DNA from: Flavobacteriaceae bacterium LSUCC0859
Lineage (GTDB): Bacteria > Bacteroidota > Bacteroidia > Flavobacteriales > Flavobacteriaceae
Length of the DNA: 64,000 nt
Direction of reading: 5' to 3'
Assembly (NCBI GenBank): GCA_022239325.1
Contig: JAKOGP010000003.1
Span: forward strand, 124,001-188,000
The number at the start of each line of letters is the position of its first letter. Position 1 is the first letter of the stretch. The position numbers were made by a program, and so were the translations under genes. This document shows, one piece after another, positions 10,412 through 18,400 of the stretch. Under the pieces are notes generated by a model, which saw only the letters and a program-made list of their open reading frames with translations, ran no database searches and was not told the origin of the DNA.

Positions 10412-10513
10412 ATACAAATGTATACAATTTCTTCAATAACAAGGCTTCATTAAGTTACAAATGTAAAAATACTGACATTACAAATGTAAATTATATTGGT
10501 GTTACATTTGTAA
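10412..10513. promoter_or_regulatory. Array of four 12-bp palindromes upstream of the M14 peptidase (candidate operator)
   Basis: TTACAAATGTAA occurs at 10455-10466 and 10478-10489, and as its reverse complement TTACATTTGTAA at 10502-10513. ATACAAATGTAT lies at 10412-10423; its two changed end bases are complementary, so the dyad is kept. Start-to-start spacings are 43, 23 and 24 bp, so the last three sites lie on about the same DNA face. Cooperative binding of a dimeric HTH protein is a natural reading; the adjacent XRE regulator is the obvious candidate (inference). Confidence 0.7.
10503..10510 (+). promoter_or_regulatory. -7 element inside the last operator copy
   Basis: TACATTTG fits TAnnTTTG and lies within the palindrome at 10502-10513, 28 bp before the M14 ATG. 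Binding there would block the promoter. No clean TTG -33 element was found at the right distance. Confidence 0.4.
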
Positions 10514-10538
10514 AAATTAAGCACAATTAAATACTCGG

Positions 10539-11645
10539 ATGGATCACAGTATATACAGAAATTCTAAAGTAACTGGAAGGTATTTTCCTTATGAATCTTT
10601 GCAACATAGTTTGTCAGATGTAGAGGCTTATAAAATTCCATCCCTGCAAGGCTTGTCCGTGTTAGGCCGTCAGATTCCTGTGTATAGATTTGGCTCAGGA
10701 ACACAAAAGATTTTAATATGGTCTCAGATGCACGGCAATGAGTCTACCACTACAAAAGCTTTATTAGATGCTATACAATTTTTAACTTCTTCTCATGTAC
10801 AAGCCAGAGCGCTTTTGGCCAATTTGCAAATAGTGGTCATTCCTATGCTCAATCCAGATGGAGCCTCTGCCTATACTCGGGTAAACGCCAATGGAGTAGA
10901 TTTAAATAGAGATTTCATAGCATTTAGCGAGCCAGAGAGTCAGTTTTTAAAACATGTTTTTGAAACAGAAGCACCAGATTTTTGTTTTAATCTTCACGAC
11001 CAACGAACTATTTTCAGTGTGGGAGAGACTTCCATGCCTGCTACACTTTCCTTTCTTGGGCCTGCGGCCGATGCCTCTCGATCTATCACTCCCTCTAGAC
11101 TGGTAAGCATGCAAATTATTGCTGCTATAAACCAGCATCTTCAGGATTTCATTCCAGATAGTATAGGTAGGTATGACGACACCTATAACGGAAATTGTGT
11201 GGGAGATCACTTTCAATCCTTAGGGGTGCCCACCTTGTTGTTTGAAGCTGGGCACAGGGCTACCGATTACCAAAGGGAGGAAACCAGAACCTGGGTATTT
11301 CAGGCCATCTTAGTGGCACTAGAGTCTGTAAAAGAACAGTCTTATTTAAAATTTAGTGAGGTAGATTACAATATCATACCGGAAAATCAAAAAAATCATT
11401 TAGATCTTGAGGTGCTGCATGCACATCTTATAAATCCAAAAATAAAAAGCAACACTAGGCTTGCTTTTCAATATGAAGAGCGATTAGAAGATGGAGAAAT
11501 AACTTTTAATCCGAAAATTATTGACTTGGAAGACTCAAAAAAATATTTTTTCCATGATCAAATAGATTTTTCTGTGCAAGCATTAGCAGATCAAGCCTTT
11601 GTCTATCAAAAGATTAGTTCTATTTTAAAAACTTTACATGACTAA
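10539..11645 (+). CDS. M14-family zinc carboxypeptidase, apparently cytosolic
   Basis: 368 residues and no signal peptide. Zinc ligands are visible as HxxE in QMHGNES (His-65, Glu-68) and His-153 in FNLHDQR. The substrate-binding NPDG and DLNRDF segments lie between them, and the general-base Glu-236 is in LLFEAGHR. A paralogue in this window (52758-54224) shares WSQMHG-E, MLNPDGA and FNLHDQ but is exported and 120 residues longer. M14 relatives without a signal include murein tripeptide amidases (MpaA-like). That role is a guess here, supported only by the paralogue's pairing with a peptidoglycan amidase. Confidence 0.85.
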   Translation: MDHSIYRNSKVTGRYFPYESLQHSLSDVEAYKIPSLQGLSVLGRQIPVYRFGSGTQKILIWSQMHGNESTTTKALLDAIQFLTSSHVQARALLANLQIVVIPMLNPDGASAYTRVNANGVDLNRDFIAFSEPESQFLKHVFETEAPDFCFNLHDQRTIFSVGETSMPATLSFLGPAADASRSITPSRLVSMQIIAAINQHLQDFIPDSIGRYDDTYNGNCVGDHFQSLGVPTLLFEAGHRATDYQREETRTWVFQAILVALESVKEQSYLKFSEVDYNIIPENQKNHLDLEVLHAHLINPKIKSNTRLAFQYEERLEDGEITFNPKIIDLEDSKKYFFHDQIDFSVQALADQAFVYQKISSILKTLHD

Positions 11646-11712
11646 ATTGTTAAGTTTGTTGCATAATTAATAAAAAAAATAACTTTTTATTAAATATTAT
11701 CTATTTCTGTAT

Positions 11713-11720
11713 TATTTTTG
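11713..11720 (+). promoter_or_regulatory. -7 promoter element before the Lrp regulator
   Basis: TATTTTTG fits TAnnTTTG, 20 bp before the ATG at 11740, in an AT-rich gap after the M14 stop. No convincing -33 TTG was found. Confidence 0.45.
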
Positions 11721-11739
11721 CAAAGTAAATAAAAACAAG

Positions 11740-12219
11740 ATGGCGAAGATTAAATTAGATGAAATAGACCACCAGATTCTAGATATGTTAATAGACAACA
11801 CTAGAACTCCTTTTACTGATATTGCAAAGAAATTATTAATTTCTGCCGGTACGGTTCACGTTCGTGTAAAAAAAATGGAAGAAGCAGGTATTATTTTAGG
11901 GTCTTCCTTAACGGTAGATTATGAAAAGCTGGGATATGCATTTATTGCCTATGTTGGGATTTTTCTAGAAAAGACGCATCAGACCAAGTTTGTCTTAGAG
12001 CGTTTAAATTTAATACCCAATGTTACTGTAGCTCATATTACCACAGGGAAATTTAATATTTTCTGTAAAATTCGAGCTAAAGACACTAATCACGCGAAGA
12101 ATATTATTTTTAAAATAGATGACATTGACGGTATCAGTAGAACTGAAACCATGATTTCACTAGAGGAAAGTATTAATGACAAAAAGAGGCTTATGCATAC
12201 TATTTTCAATGAATTATAG
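11740..12219 (+). CDS. Lrp/AsnC-family transcriptional regulator
   Basis: 159 residues. The N-terminal winged HTH is typical of the family: the opening DEIDHQILDMLIDNTRTPFT, then the helix segment ISAGTVHVRVKKMEEAG. It is followed by the ligand-binding RAM domain (about residues 70-150). Family members sense amino acids and form octamers. The close Bacteroidetes relatives are usually single-copy regulators of unknown ligand. The gene has its own -7 element upstream and a terminator 20 bp downstream, so it looks monocistronic. Confidence 0.93.
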   Translation: MAKIKLDEIDHQILDMLIDNTRTPFTDIAKKLLISAGTVHVRVKKMEEAGIILGSSLTVDYEKLGYAFIAYVGIFLEKTHQTKFVLERLNLIPNVTVAHITTGKFNIFCKIRAKDTNHAKNIIFKIDDIDGISRTETMISLEESINDKKRLMHTIFNEL

Positions 12220-12241
12220 TAGTTGCTTGTTTCCCTTATTT

Positions 12242-12270
12242 AAAAGGCTGCACTTTGTGTAGCCTTTTTT
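12242..12270 (+). terminator. Intrinsic terminator after the Lrp gene
   Basis: AAAAGGCT...AGCCTTTT arms with an inner CAC/GTG pairing around TTT, followed by a T run. It lies between the convergent lrp-like and aroB genes and may serve both. Confidence 0.8.
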
Positions 12271-12291
12271 GTTTTCAATTTTAATCTCCAG

Positions 12292-13356
12292 CTATAAGCT
12301 GGCGTAATAAGTAAAACTCTCAAGAATGAGTTCTTCAGGGACTAAGATATCTATTACTGGAACACCAATATCTGATAGCCCTACAAACTTAATGTCTCCG
12401 TGGCTATTTTTCTTATCAAATTTTAGGTAGGATAAGCAGGCTGTGACCTCTTCCTTAGGGATGTTAATTTTGCCAAAGTGTTTGATAAAAGTACTGCTAA
12501 TTTCCTCTACCGCTTTTTCAGAGAGACCAAGGAGCTTATTAGAAATATAGGCTTCCAGAATCATTCCTATTGCTATGGCTTCGCCATGAAGTAAGTGGGA
12601 TTGGCTTCCTTGGTTTAGAAAATGAGATTCTATGGCATGACCTAAAGTATGGCCAAAATTGAGTATCTTTCTAAGTCCTTGCTCATAAGGATCTTCAATA
12701 ACCACCTTGGTTTTTATCAAAATAGACTTTGAAATATGAGCTTCTAGCGATTGGTAATCTGAGATTTTTGAGAGCTTCTTCCAGTATAGGTTATCTTTTA
12801 TTAAACCGTGCTTGAGCATCTCTGCAAAACCGCTCCTCACTTGGCGTTCCTCCAATGTTTTAAGGAAACTTGGAATAACCAGTACCATAACTGGTTCTGT
12901 AATTACACCTACTTGGTTTTTCAAAGGGCCAAGATCTACCCCAGTTTTACCCCCTACAGAGGCGTCTACCATGGACAATAGGGTGGTGGGTACATTAATA
13001 AAATCTATACCTCTTTTAAAAGTAGCAGCAATGAAGCCTCCCATATCTGTAATCACGCCCCCACCTAGGTTAATTAAAACACTTTTTCTATCTGCTCCTA
13101 ATTCCGACAACACTTCCCAAATTTGAGTACAGGTCTCCACGGTTTTGTTAATTTCCCCAGAGTCAATTTCGATAATTTCGAAGGAGTAATCACCTGAAAT
13201 GCTCCCCATAAATGCACCAAGGCAATGCTTGTGTGTATTTTCGTCTACTAAAATAAAAACCTTAGAATAGTCTCTTTTAACTAAATGCTTGTTTAGGGCC
13301 TCGTAGGCTTCATCTGAAAAAAATACCTTAGAATTAGGGGTGTTTATAGAAGTCAT
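12292..13356 (-). CDS. aroB: 3-dehydroquinate synthase
   Basis: 354 residues, the normal AroB length. Second step of the shikimate pathway: DAHP to 3-dehydroquinate, using NAD and a divalent metal. The NAD-binding GGGVITDMGGFIAATFKRG and the downstream PTTLLSMVDASVGGKTGVD segments are diagnostic. Metal-binding residues are seen in FGHTLGHAIES and HGEAIAIGM. No other aro gene is adjacent. It is divergent from the proline dehydrogenase gene. Confidence 0.96.
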   Translation of the reverse strand: MTSINTPNSKVFFSDEAYEALNKHLVKRDYSKVFILVDENTHKHCLGAFMGSISGDYSFEIIEIDSGEINKTVETCTQIWEVLSELGADRKSVLINLGGGVITDMGGFIAATFKRGIDFINVPTTLLSMVDASVGGKTGVDLGPLKNQVGVITEPVMVLVIPSFLKTLEERQVRSGFAEMLKHGLIKDNLYWKKLSKISDYQSLEAHISKSILIKTKVVIEDPYEQGLRKILNFGHTLGHAIESHFLNQGSQSHLLHGEAIAIGMILEAYISNKLLGLSEKAVEEISSTFIKHFGKINIPKEEVTACLSYLKFDKKNSHGDIKFVGLSDIGVPVIDILVPEELILESFTYYASL

Positions 13357-13449
13357 AAATATTAAAAATATGCACCAAAATAATCATAAATATTATGGAA
13401 AGATTAAAAATTCTGTACTTATATTTGGTCCGTTGTCAAATTGATATTA

Positions 13450-14619
13450 ATGAAGCCATTTTTTGAGGATACTGCAACGGCATTTGCCATTAAATCAGAT
13501 ACAGCACTTGAACGTGCGTATTTTTTGTTCAAGCTTATCTCTAAGCAACCTTTGGTTAAATTGGGTACTTTGGTGACCAATTTTGCTATTAAAGCTGGTA
13601 TGCCAGTGGAAGGACTGATAAGGGCTACTGTTTTTGACCATTTTTGTGGCGGTATCTCCGAAACGGATTGTATTCCTGTCATGGAAAAAATGCATGAAAA
13701 GCAGGTTTTTTCTGTTTTAGATTACTCTGTGGAGGGAAAAGCAGACCAGGCTTACTTTGATCAGGTAGTCACCAAAATTACATCCCTAATTTCATTTGCA
13801 AAAACAAAACCCTATATACCTTTTGTAGTATTTAAGCCTACGGCACTAGGTGCCATTGATTTATATGAAAAAGTAGGTACTACGCAGCAGCTCACTTCCA
13901 AAGAGCAAGCAGATTGGGAGCTAATTAAAAACAGGTTTCACAGTATTTGTAAGGCCGCTTATGATCAAAACATCCCTCTGCTCATAGACGGAGAAGAAAG
14001 TTGGATGCAAGACGCTGCAGACGCATTGGTTTTAGAGATGATGAAAACCTACAACAAAGACCAAGTGCTCATTTACAACACCCTTCAAGCTTACCGTTGG
14101 GATAGAATGGATTACATTAAAGATCTTTTAGAGCAATCTAAATACGATGGTTTTAAAGTAGGAATTAAGCTCGTTCGAGGCGCATATATGGAGAAAGAGC
14201 GACTCAGAGCAAAAAACTACGGCTATGTGAGCCCCATTTGTGAGACTAAGCAGGCCACAGACCATAACTTCAATAACATCCTGACTTATATGATAGGGGA
14301 GTTAGAGCATATATCTATATTCCTTGGGACACACAATGAGGAAAGTTCTTATTTGCTTATCGAGCAAATGGAACAAAAAGGAATTTCCTTAAAGGACCCA
14401 AGAATCTGGTTTGGACAATTATACGGTATGAGTGACCACATTTCTTATAATCTGAGTGCTAAAGGGTATAATGTGTCCAAATACTTGCCTTTCGGACCTG
14501 TAAAAGATGTGATGCCTTACCTCATGAGACGTGCAGAGGAAAACACCTCAGTAGCTGGTCAGACCAACAGAGAATTAGATTTGTTAAGCAAAGAAAGAAA
14601 GCGAAGAAAGTTAGGCTAA
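13450..14619 (+). CDS. putA: Proline dehydrogenase
   Basis: 389 residues from the ATG at 13450; a TTG three codons upstream is less likely because relatives begin with the same F-DTATAFAIKSD block. It is a FAD-dependent monofunctional PRODH, proline to pyrroline-5-carboxylate. The barrel motifs are visible: LIDGEESWMQ, then the FAD-contacting KLVRGAYMEKER, GTHNEES, and near the C terminus PYLMRRAEENTS, which includes the substrate-binding RRxxEN arginines. There is no P5C dehydrogenase domain, so that enzyme must be encoded elsewhere. The symbol is used loosely for the PutA PRODH domain. Confidence 0.93.
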   Translation: MKPFFEDTATAFAIKSDTALERAYFLFKLISKQPLVKLGTLVTNFAIKAGMPVEGLIRATVFDHFCGGISETDCIPVMEKMHEKQVFSVLDYSVEGKADQAYFDQVVTKITSLISFAKTKPYIPFVVFKPTALGAIDLYEKVGTTQQLTSKEQADWELIKNRFHSICKAAYDQNIPLLIDGEESWMQDAADALVLEMMKTYNKDQVLIYNTLQAYRWDRMDYIKDLLEQSKYDGFKVGIKLVRGAYMEKERLRAKNYGYVSPICETKQATDHNFNNILTYMIGELEHISIFLGTHNEESSYLLIEQMEQKGISLKDPRIWFGQLYGMSDHISYNLSAKGYNVSKYLPFGPVKDVMPYLMRRAEENTSVAGQTNRELDLLSKERKRRKLG

Positions 14620-14647
14620 TCGTTTTATCAATTCCCTAGGAACTGCC

Positions 14648-15037
14648 CTATTCATCTTTCCAACGAAAAGACTGGACTTCTAACTTACTAGGACAGTTAG
14701 AGACTTCAATAGCAGCTTCTTTGTCATTAATTTTCCCATGAATAACATAGGTTTTACACGGGTTTGTTTTGGTATTGCTCAAAGAAAAATCTACATCTCC
14801 CTCTGTGAAAAAATAGGTGATTTGCGTACTGTCTAAAACTTTTTGAGCCAGCAGACTATCTATTTGTTCGCTAAAAAATAAGGGCTTGCGCCTCATGTCT
14901 TTCAATACCCTACAATTGGGTAAATAGCAGAATGATGTACCTGTTTCTGAGGTTTTCTTTTTAAAGAAAAAAGCCAAAAAAACCAGGCCAATAGAGAGGC
15001 CAAATAAAAAATAGCCTAACCTTTTTATGAAGGGCAT
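14648..15037 (-). CDS. Membrane-anchored DUF4258-like protein
   Basis: 129 residues. One membrane segment lies near the N terminus (about residues 8-25, YFLFGLSIGLVFLAFFF), followed by a basic stretch and a soluble domain of about 90 residues that resembles DUF4258 (F-TEGDVDFS..., TYVIHGKI-DKEAAIEV). Function is unknown. It follows ald with a 1-bp gap, so it is probably the last gene of the porX-tsaE-ald run. Two Cys residues in the N-terminal half and two in the C-terminal half could form disulfides if the domain is periplasmic. Confidence 0.75.
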   Translation of the reverse strand: MPFIKRLGYFLFGLSIGLVFLAFFFKKKTSETGTSFCYLPNCRVLKDMRRKPLFFSEQIDSLLAQKVLDSTQITYFFTEGDVDFSLSNTKTNPCKTYVIHGKINDKEAAIEVSNCPSKLEVQSFRWKDE

Positions 15038-15038
15038 A

Positions 15039-16235
15039 TTAAAAAATTAAGAAATTAATATCGTTAAAGGGAATTTCAAAATGTTCTCCCAAATTGGCAT
15101 TTGTCATAATGCCACGGTAAAGATACAAGCCATTTCTCAGACCAGTGTCATACTTTAACGCATTTTCTAAGCCTCCTTTTTCTGCAATTTGCAATAAGTA
15201 GGGCAGGCAAATATTACTAATAGAAACAGAGGCGGTTTTAGGATATCTAGCAGGAATATTAGGGACACCGTAATGCAGCACTCCGTATTTTTCAATGGTA
15301 GGGTTTTGGTGGCTGGTGAGCTCCGAGGTTTCAAAGCAGCCTCCATGGTCTATACTCATATCTATAATTACTGCCCCTTTTTTCATATGGGAGACTACCT
15401 CTTCAGGAACCACTATGGGTGTATTTTTTTTTCCTTTTAAAGCGCCTATTGCTACATCACATCTTCTAAGTGCCTTTAAAATATTTTTTGGTTGTAGGGT
15501 AGAGGTATATATAGGAGTTTTTAATCGGTTTTGTAAACTTCTGAGTTTGGAGACAGATGGATCAAAAACTTTGACAGAAGCGCCAAAGTTTAATGCTGCC
15601 TCAGCAGCATAGCTCCCTGCGGTCCCCGCTCCAAAAACGACCACTTCCGTTGGGGGTATACCACTCATATTGCCAAACAATAGTCCCTTGCCCTTGTGGG
15701 AAGCAGACATCAGTTCGGCAGCAATGTGAACGGCTGCAGTTCCACCTATTTGACTGAGAGACTTCAGTATTGGAAAGCTGCCGTCTTGGTCGGTAATATA
15801 CTCAAAGCCAATAGCGGTAATTTTTTTTTGCTCCAGTGCCTTAAAGTAGTCTTTGGTCTGTGTTTTCTTTTGAACTACAGAAATAATGGTACTATTGGGT
15901 TTGAGCAATGCAATCTCTTCTGCATTGGGAGGTGCTATTTTTAGTACCAAGGGGCACTCAAAAACTTCTTTTTTAAATGTGGTAATACGGGCTCCAGCTT
16001 TTCTGTATTCCTCGTCTGAGAAACTAGCTTCTTCTCCAGCGCAAGAGGCAATAATAACTTGGTGGTTATTGGCTACCAGTGCAGCTACAGCGTCTGGTGT
16101 TAAACACACTCTCTTCTCTTCCTGTCCCGCTTCTTTTGGAACACCAATCATTAAATCTCCTTGTTCATTAAGAATTTCTAAGTATTCCTCCTGAGTTTTT
16201 AAATCTTGAATGCTAAAGGGAGTGCTTGGTTTCAT
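15039..16235 (-). CDS. ald: Alanine dehydrogenase
   Basis: 398 residues. It catalyses reversible NAD-linked deamination of L-alanine to pyruvate. The N-terminal domain opens with the conserved VPKEAGQEEKRVCLTPDAV, and the Rossmann dinucleotide-binding motif is VVFGAGTAGSYAAEAA (about residue 205). The catalytic-domain lysine and histidine regions (VLKIAPP and SVVQKK) are present. It is slightly longer at both ends than enterobacterial or Bacillus Ald, as in other Bacteroidetes. It starts 1 bp after tsaE and is co-transcribed with it. Confidence 0.9.
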   Translation of the reverse strand: MKPSTPFSIQDLKTQEEYLEILNEQGDLMIGVPKEAGQEEKRVCLTPDAVAALVANNHQVIIASCAGEEASFSDEEYRKAGARITTFKKEVFECPLVLKIAPPNAEEIALLKPNSTIISVVQKKTQTKDYFKALEQKKITAIGFEYITDQDGSFPILKSLSQIGGTAAVHIAAELMSASHKGKGLLFGNMSGIPPTEVVVFGAGTAGSYAAEAALNFGASVKVFDPSVSKLRSLQNRLKTPIYTSTLQPKNILKALRRCDVAIGALKGKKNTPIVVPEEVVSHMKKGAVIIDMSIDHGGCFETSELTSHQNPTIEKYGVLHYGVPNIPARYPKTASVSISNICLPYLLQIAEKGGLENALKYDTGLRNGLYLYRGIMTNANLGEHFEIPFNDINFLIF

Positions 16236-16236
16236 G

Positions 16237-16650
16237 TTAGTATATGTATAATTGTCTGCTTTGGTCGTCCAAGATACTGATTTCTACAAAGGTGGCGTTT
16301 TCAGGGAGTAGTTCTTCAATAAGCTCTGGCCATTCAATAAAAATCCAACCCTGAAAACTTAGATATTCTTCTATGCCAAAGTCCAAAGCTTCTTCAGGGC
16401 TGTTGAGCCTATACATGTCAAAATGGTAGGCCAGGGTATTTCCTGAGTCATCTGGGTACTCATTCACAATTCCAAAGCTGGGGCTTTGCCCCAGGTCGGT
16501 AGCGTTTAGATTTTTTAAGATTGCTTTAATTAAGGTGGTTTTTCCGGCACCCATAGGCGCCTTAAAACACACTATTTTAGAAGGCAACTCTTCTATTAAT
16601 ACGCTTGCAAGTTTGTCTAAATCTGACAGTTTATAGATAATATCTAGCAT
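16237..16650 (-). CDS. tsaE: tRNA threonylcarbamoyladenosine ATPase TsaE
   Basis: 137 residues. P-loop ATPase that supports the TsaB-TsaD complex in making t6A37 of ANN-decoding tRNAs. The Walker A motif GAGKTT appears in APMGAGKTTLIKAIL near residue 36. The family hallmarks SPSFGIVNEY and HFDMYRLNSPEEALD follow, then the W-x-EWPE segment (IFIEWPEL). It is the usual length for the family and has a conserved gene order with porX upstream and ald downstream, though the 173-bp gap from porX leaves room for a separate promoter. Confidence 0.95.
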   Translation of the reverse strand: MLDIIYKLSDLDKLASVLIEELPSKIVCFKAPMGAGKTTLIKAILKNLNATDLGQSPSFGIVNEYPDDSGNTLAYHFDMYRLNSPEEALDFGIEEYLSFQGWIFIEWPELIEELLPENATFVEISILDDQSRQLYIY

Positions 16651-16823
16651 TTAATCGAAAAAATAAGTCTTTTTTAGGGTTTGGCTAAAAAGAGATGCAT
16701 CTTGTAATTATATGGCTTCAAAAATATAAAAACTATTACTTAATAATTTTATCTATTTAAACAATGATTTCTTTAGCATTATTTCTTTTGAGTTTAATGT
16801 AAACCATTTTTAGCAGCTCCCTT

Positions 16824-18368
16824 TTATTTTGGTTGGAGAACTAGGAATGGTACAAGCATTTCTTCCATAGAAATGCCGCCGTGTTGGTAGGTGTCTTTGA
16901 AATAGGATGCATGCACATGATATTGGTTTGGGTACACAAAGTACAAGTCTTCTCTTGCAAAAATATATTTGCTGGCCAAGCTATTTTTTGGCAAACCAAT
17001 GTCATGGGGTTTGTCAAATGTCACAGAATCTTTAGGCACTGGAGTAATTTTATGGCCATGTTTGTATCTCAAATTGTCCGTATGCTCCTTATGGCCTTTT
17101 AATAGGCTCGGTTTTTTGGCTAAGACACTACCGTGATCTGTACATATTATAAGTTGTATTTTATGTTTTGCAGCCTCCGAAATAAGAAGGTTTAGGGAGG
17201 AGTTTTCCAACCAATTCTGAGGGGCTTTTCTGTAGGCACGGGGGTTGGGTGTCATAGATTTCACTAGAGAGTTGGAGGTATTGGCATGAGAAAGCTGGTC
17301 TATAAAGTTGCATACCACAAAGCTCAGATCTGACTGTCTAATTTCTTTGAAATTTTTAAGTGCATTTGCAGCCTCTTCTTCACGGTTAATTTTTAAATAT
17401 TTGATTTTTAGAGAGAGGTGATTCTCTTTTAAGAAATTGTCTAAAAACTCCTTTTCATATTCATTTTTTAAATTACTATTGCTATCGGACTCCCAGAGTT
17501 TTGGGAATTTCTCTCGGATTTCTAGAGGTGTCATGCCTGCGAAAATTGCGTTGCGTGCATACTGAGTTACAGTAGGCAACAAGGAAACTGTCATGCTTTT
17601 TTCTTGTATGGCATACGACTTTTCAAATATACTAGCTAAGGACTCCCAATGATCTAATCTTAAATTGTCTAGGAGCAACACTAAAGTTTTCTGTTTTTGA
17701 GCTGCAGGAATAATTTTATCTCTGAGTAAGGTGTGAGATAAAACAGGTGCAGGTCCTCCTTTAAACCAGGAAGCATAATGTTCCCCAATATAGGTAGCGA
17801 ATGATTTATTAGCACTACTTACAATGTCTTCTAACATATGGGTTAGCGTTGGGTCTTCTTCTTGGTCTAAAGTTATTTGCCACGCTACCATATTTTGGTA
17901 TAGTTGGGTAAAGTCTTCTAGGCTTTGAGCGCCATGCGCTTTATCCTGTAATGCCTGGTAGTTTTTTAAAAATTCTTTTTTGTTTTTTTCGAAAATGATT
18001 TTTTTTTGGTCCCAAACTTTTTTAATGGATATGGCCAACTGATTGGGTAGTAAAGGCTTTACTAAGAAATCTGCAATTTCCCCTTCCAATGCAGAATGAA
18101 CCATATACTCGTCCTGATTATTAGTAACCATGATAACCACCATATTGGGGTGGTCTTTTTTTATGCGATTTAAGGTTTCTAAACCGGAAAGACCTGGCAT
18201 GTTCTCATCCAATAACACTAAGTCTACAGGGTTTTCTTGGATAAACAAAAGGGCATCGGCGCCGCTGGAACAGCGGCGCACCTCATACCCCTTAGCTTCT
18301 AAAAAAAGAATATGAGGAGTAAGAAAGTCAATTTCGTCGTCTACCCACAAGATGGAAGGCTTGTTCAT
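16824..18368 (-). CDS. porX: PorX: response regulator fused to PglZ-type phosphatase-like domain
   Basis: 514 residues. The N-terminal receiver domain (about 1-125) has the acidic pocket VDDE and the phospho-acceptor Asp-54 in LLDENMPG, with the conserved Lys in LVKPLLP. The C-terminal two thirds are a PglZ/alkaline-phosphatase-superfamily domain with LLLDNLRLDHW and CTDHGSVL metal-site stretches. PorX, with the kinase PorY, controls type IX secretion in Bacteroidetes, and its effector domain has been reported to act as a phosphodiesterase. PorY is not in the window. The start is only 32 bp from the divergent HD-domain gene. Confidence 0.92.
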   Translation of the reverse strand: MNKPSILWVDDEIDFLTPHILFLEAKGYEVRRCSSGADALLFIQENPVDLVLLDENMPGLSGLETLNRIKKDHPNMVVIMVTNNQDEYMVHSALEGEIADFLVKPLLPNQLAISIKKVWDQKKIIFEKNKKEFLKNYQALQDKAHGAQSLEDFTQLYQNMVAWQITLDQEEDPTLTHMLEDIVSSANKSFATYIGEHYASWFKGGPAPVLSHTLLRDKIIPAAQKQKTLVLLLDNLRLDHWESLASIFEKSYAIQEKSMTVSLLPTVTQYARNAIFAGMTPLEIREKFPKLWESDSNSNLKNEYEKEFLDNFLKENHLSLKIKYLKINREEEAANALKNFKEIRQSDLSFVVCNFIDQLSHANTSNSLVKSMTPNPRAYRKAPQNWLENSSLNLLISEAAKHKIQLIICTDHGSVLAKKPSLLKGHKEHTDNLRYKHGHKITPVPKDSVTFDKPHDIGLPKNSLASKYIFAREDLYFVYPNQYHVHASYFKDTYQHGGISMEEMLVPFLVLQPK

Positions 18369-18374
18369 TTAATG

Positions 18375-18382
18375 TATATTTG
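18375..18382 (+). promoter_or_regulatory. -7 promoter element before the HD-domain gene
   Basis: TATATTTG fits TAnnTTTG. It lies 18 bp before the TTG start at 18401, giving a very short leader, and sits in the 32-bp gap between divergent porX and the HD gene. Its position supports the TTG start. Confidence 0.5.
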
Positions 18383-18400
18383 TTTAAAATTTAGCAGCTA

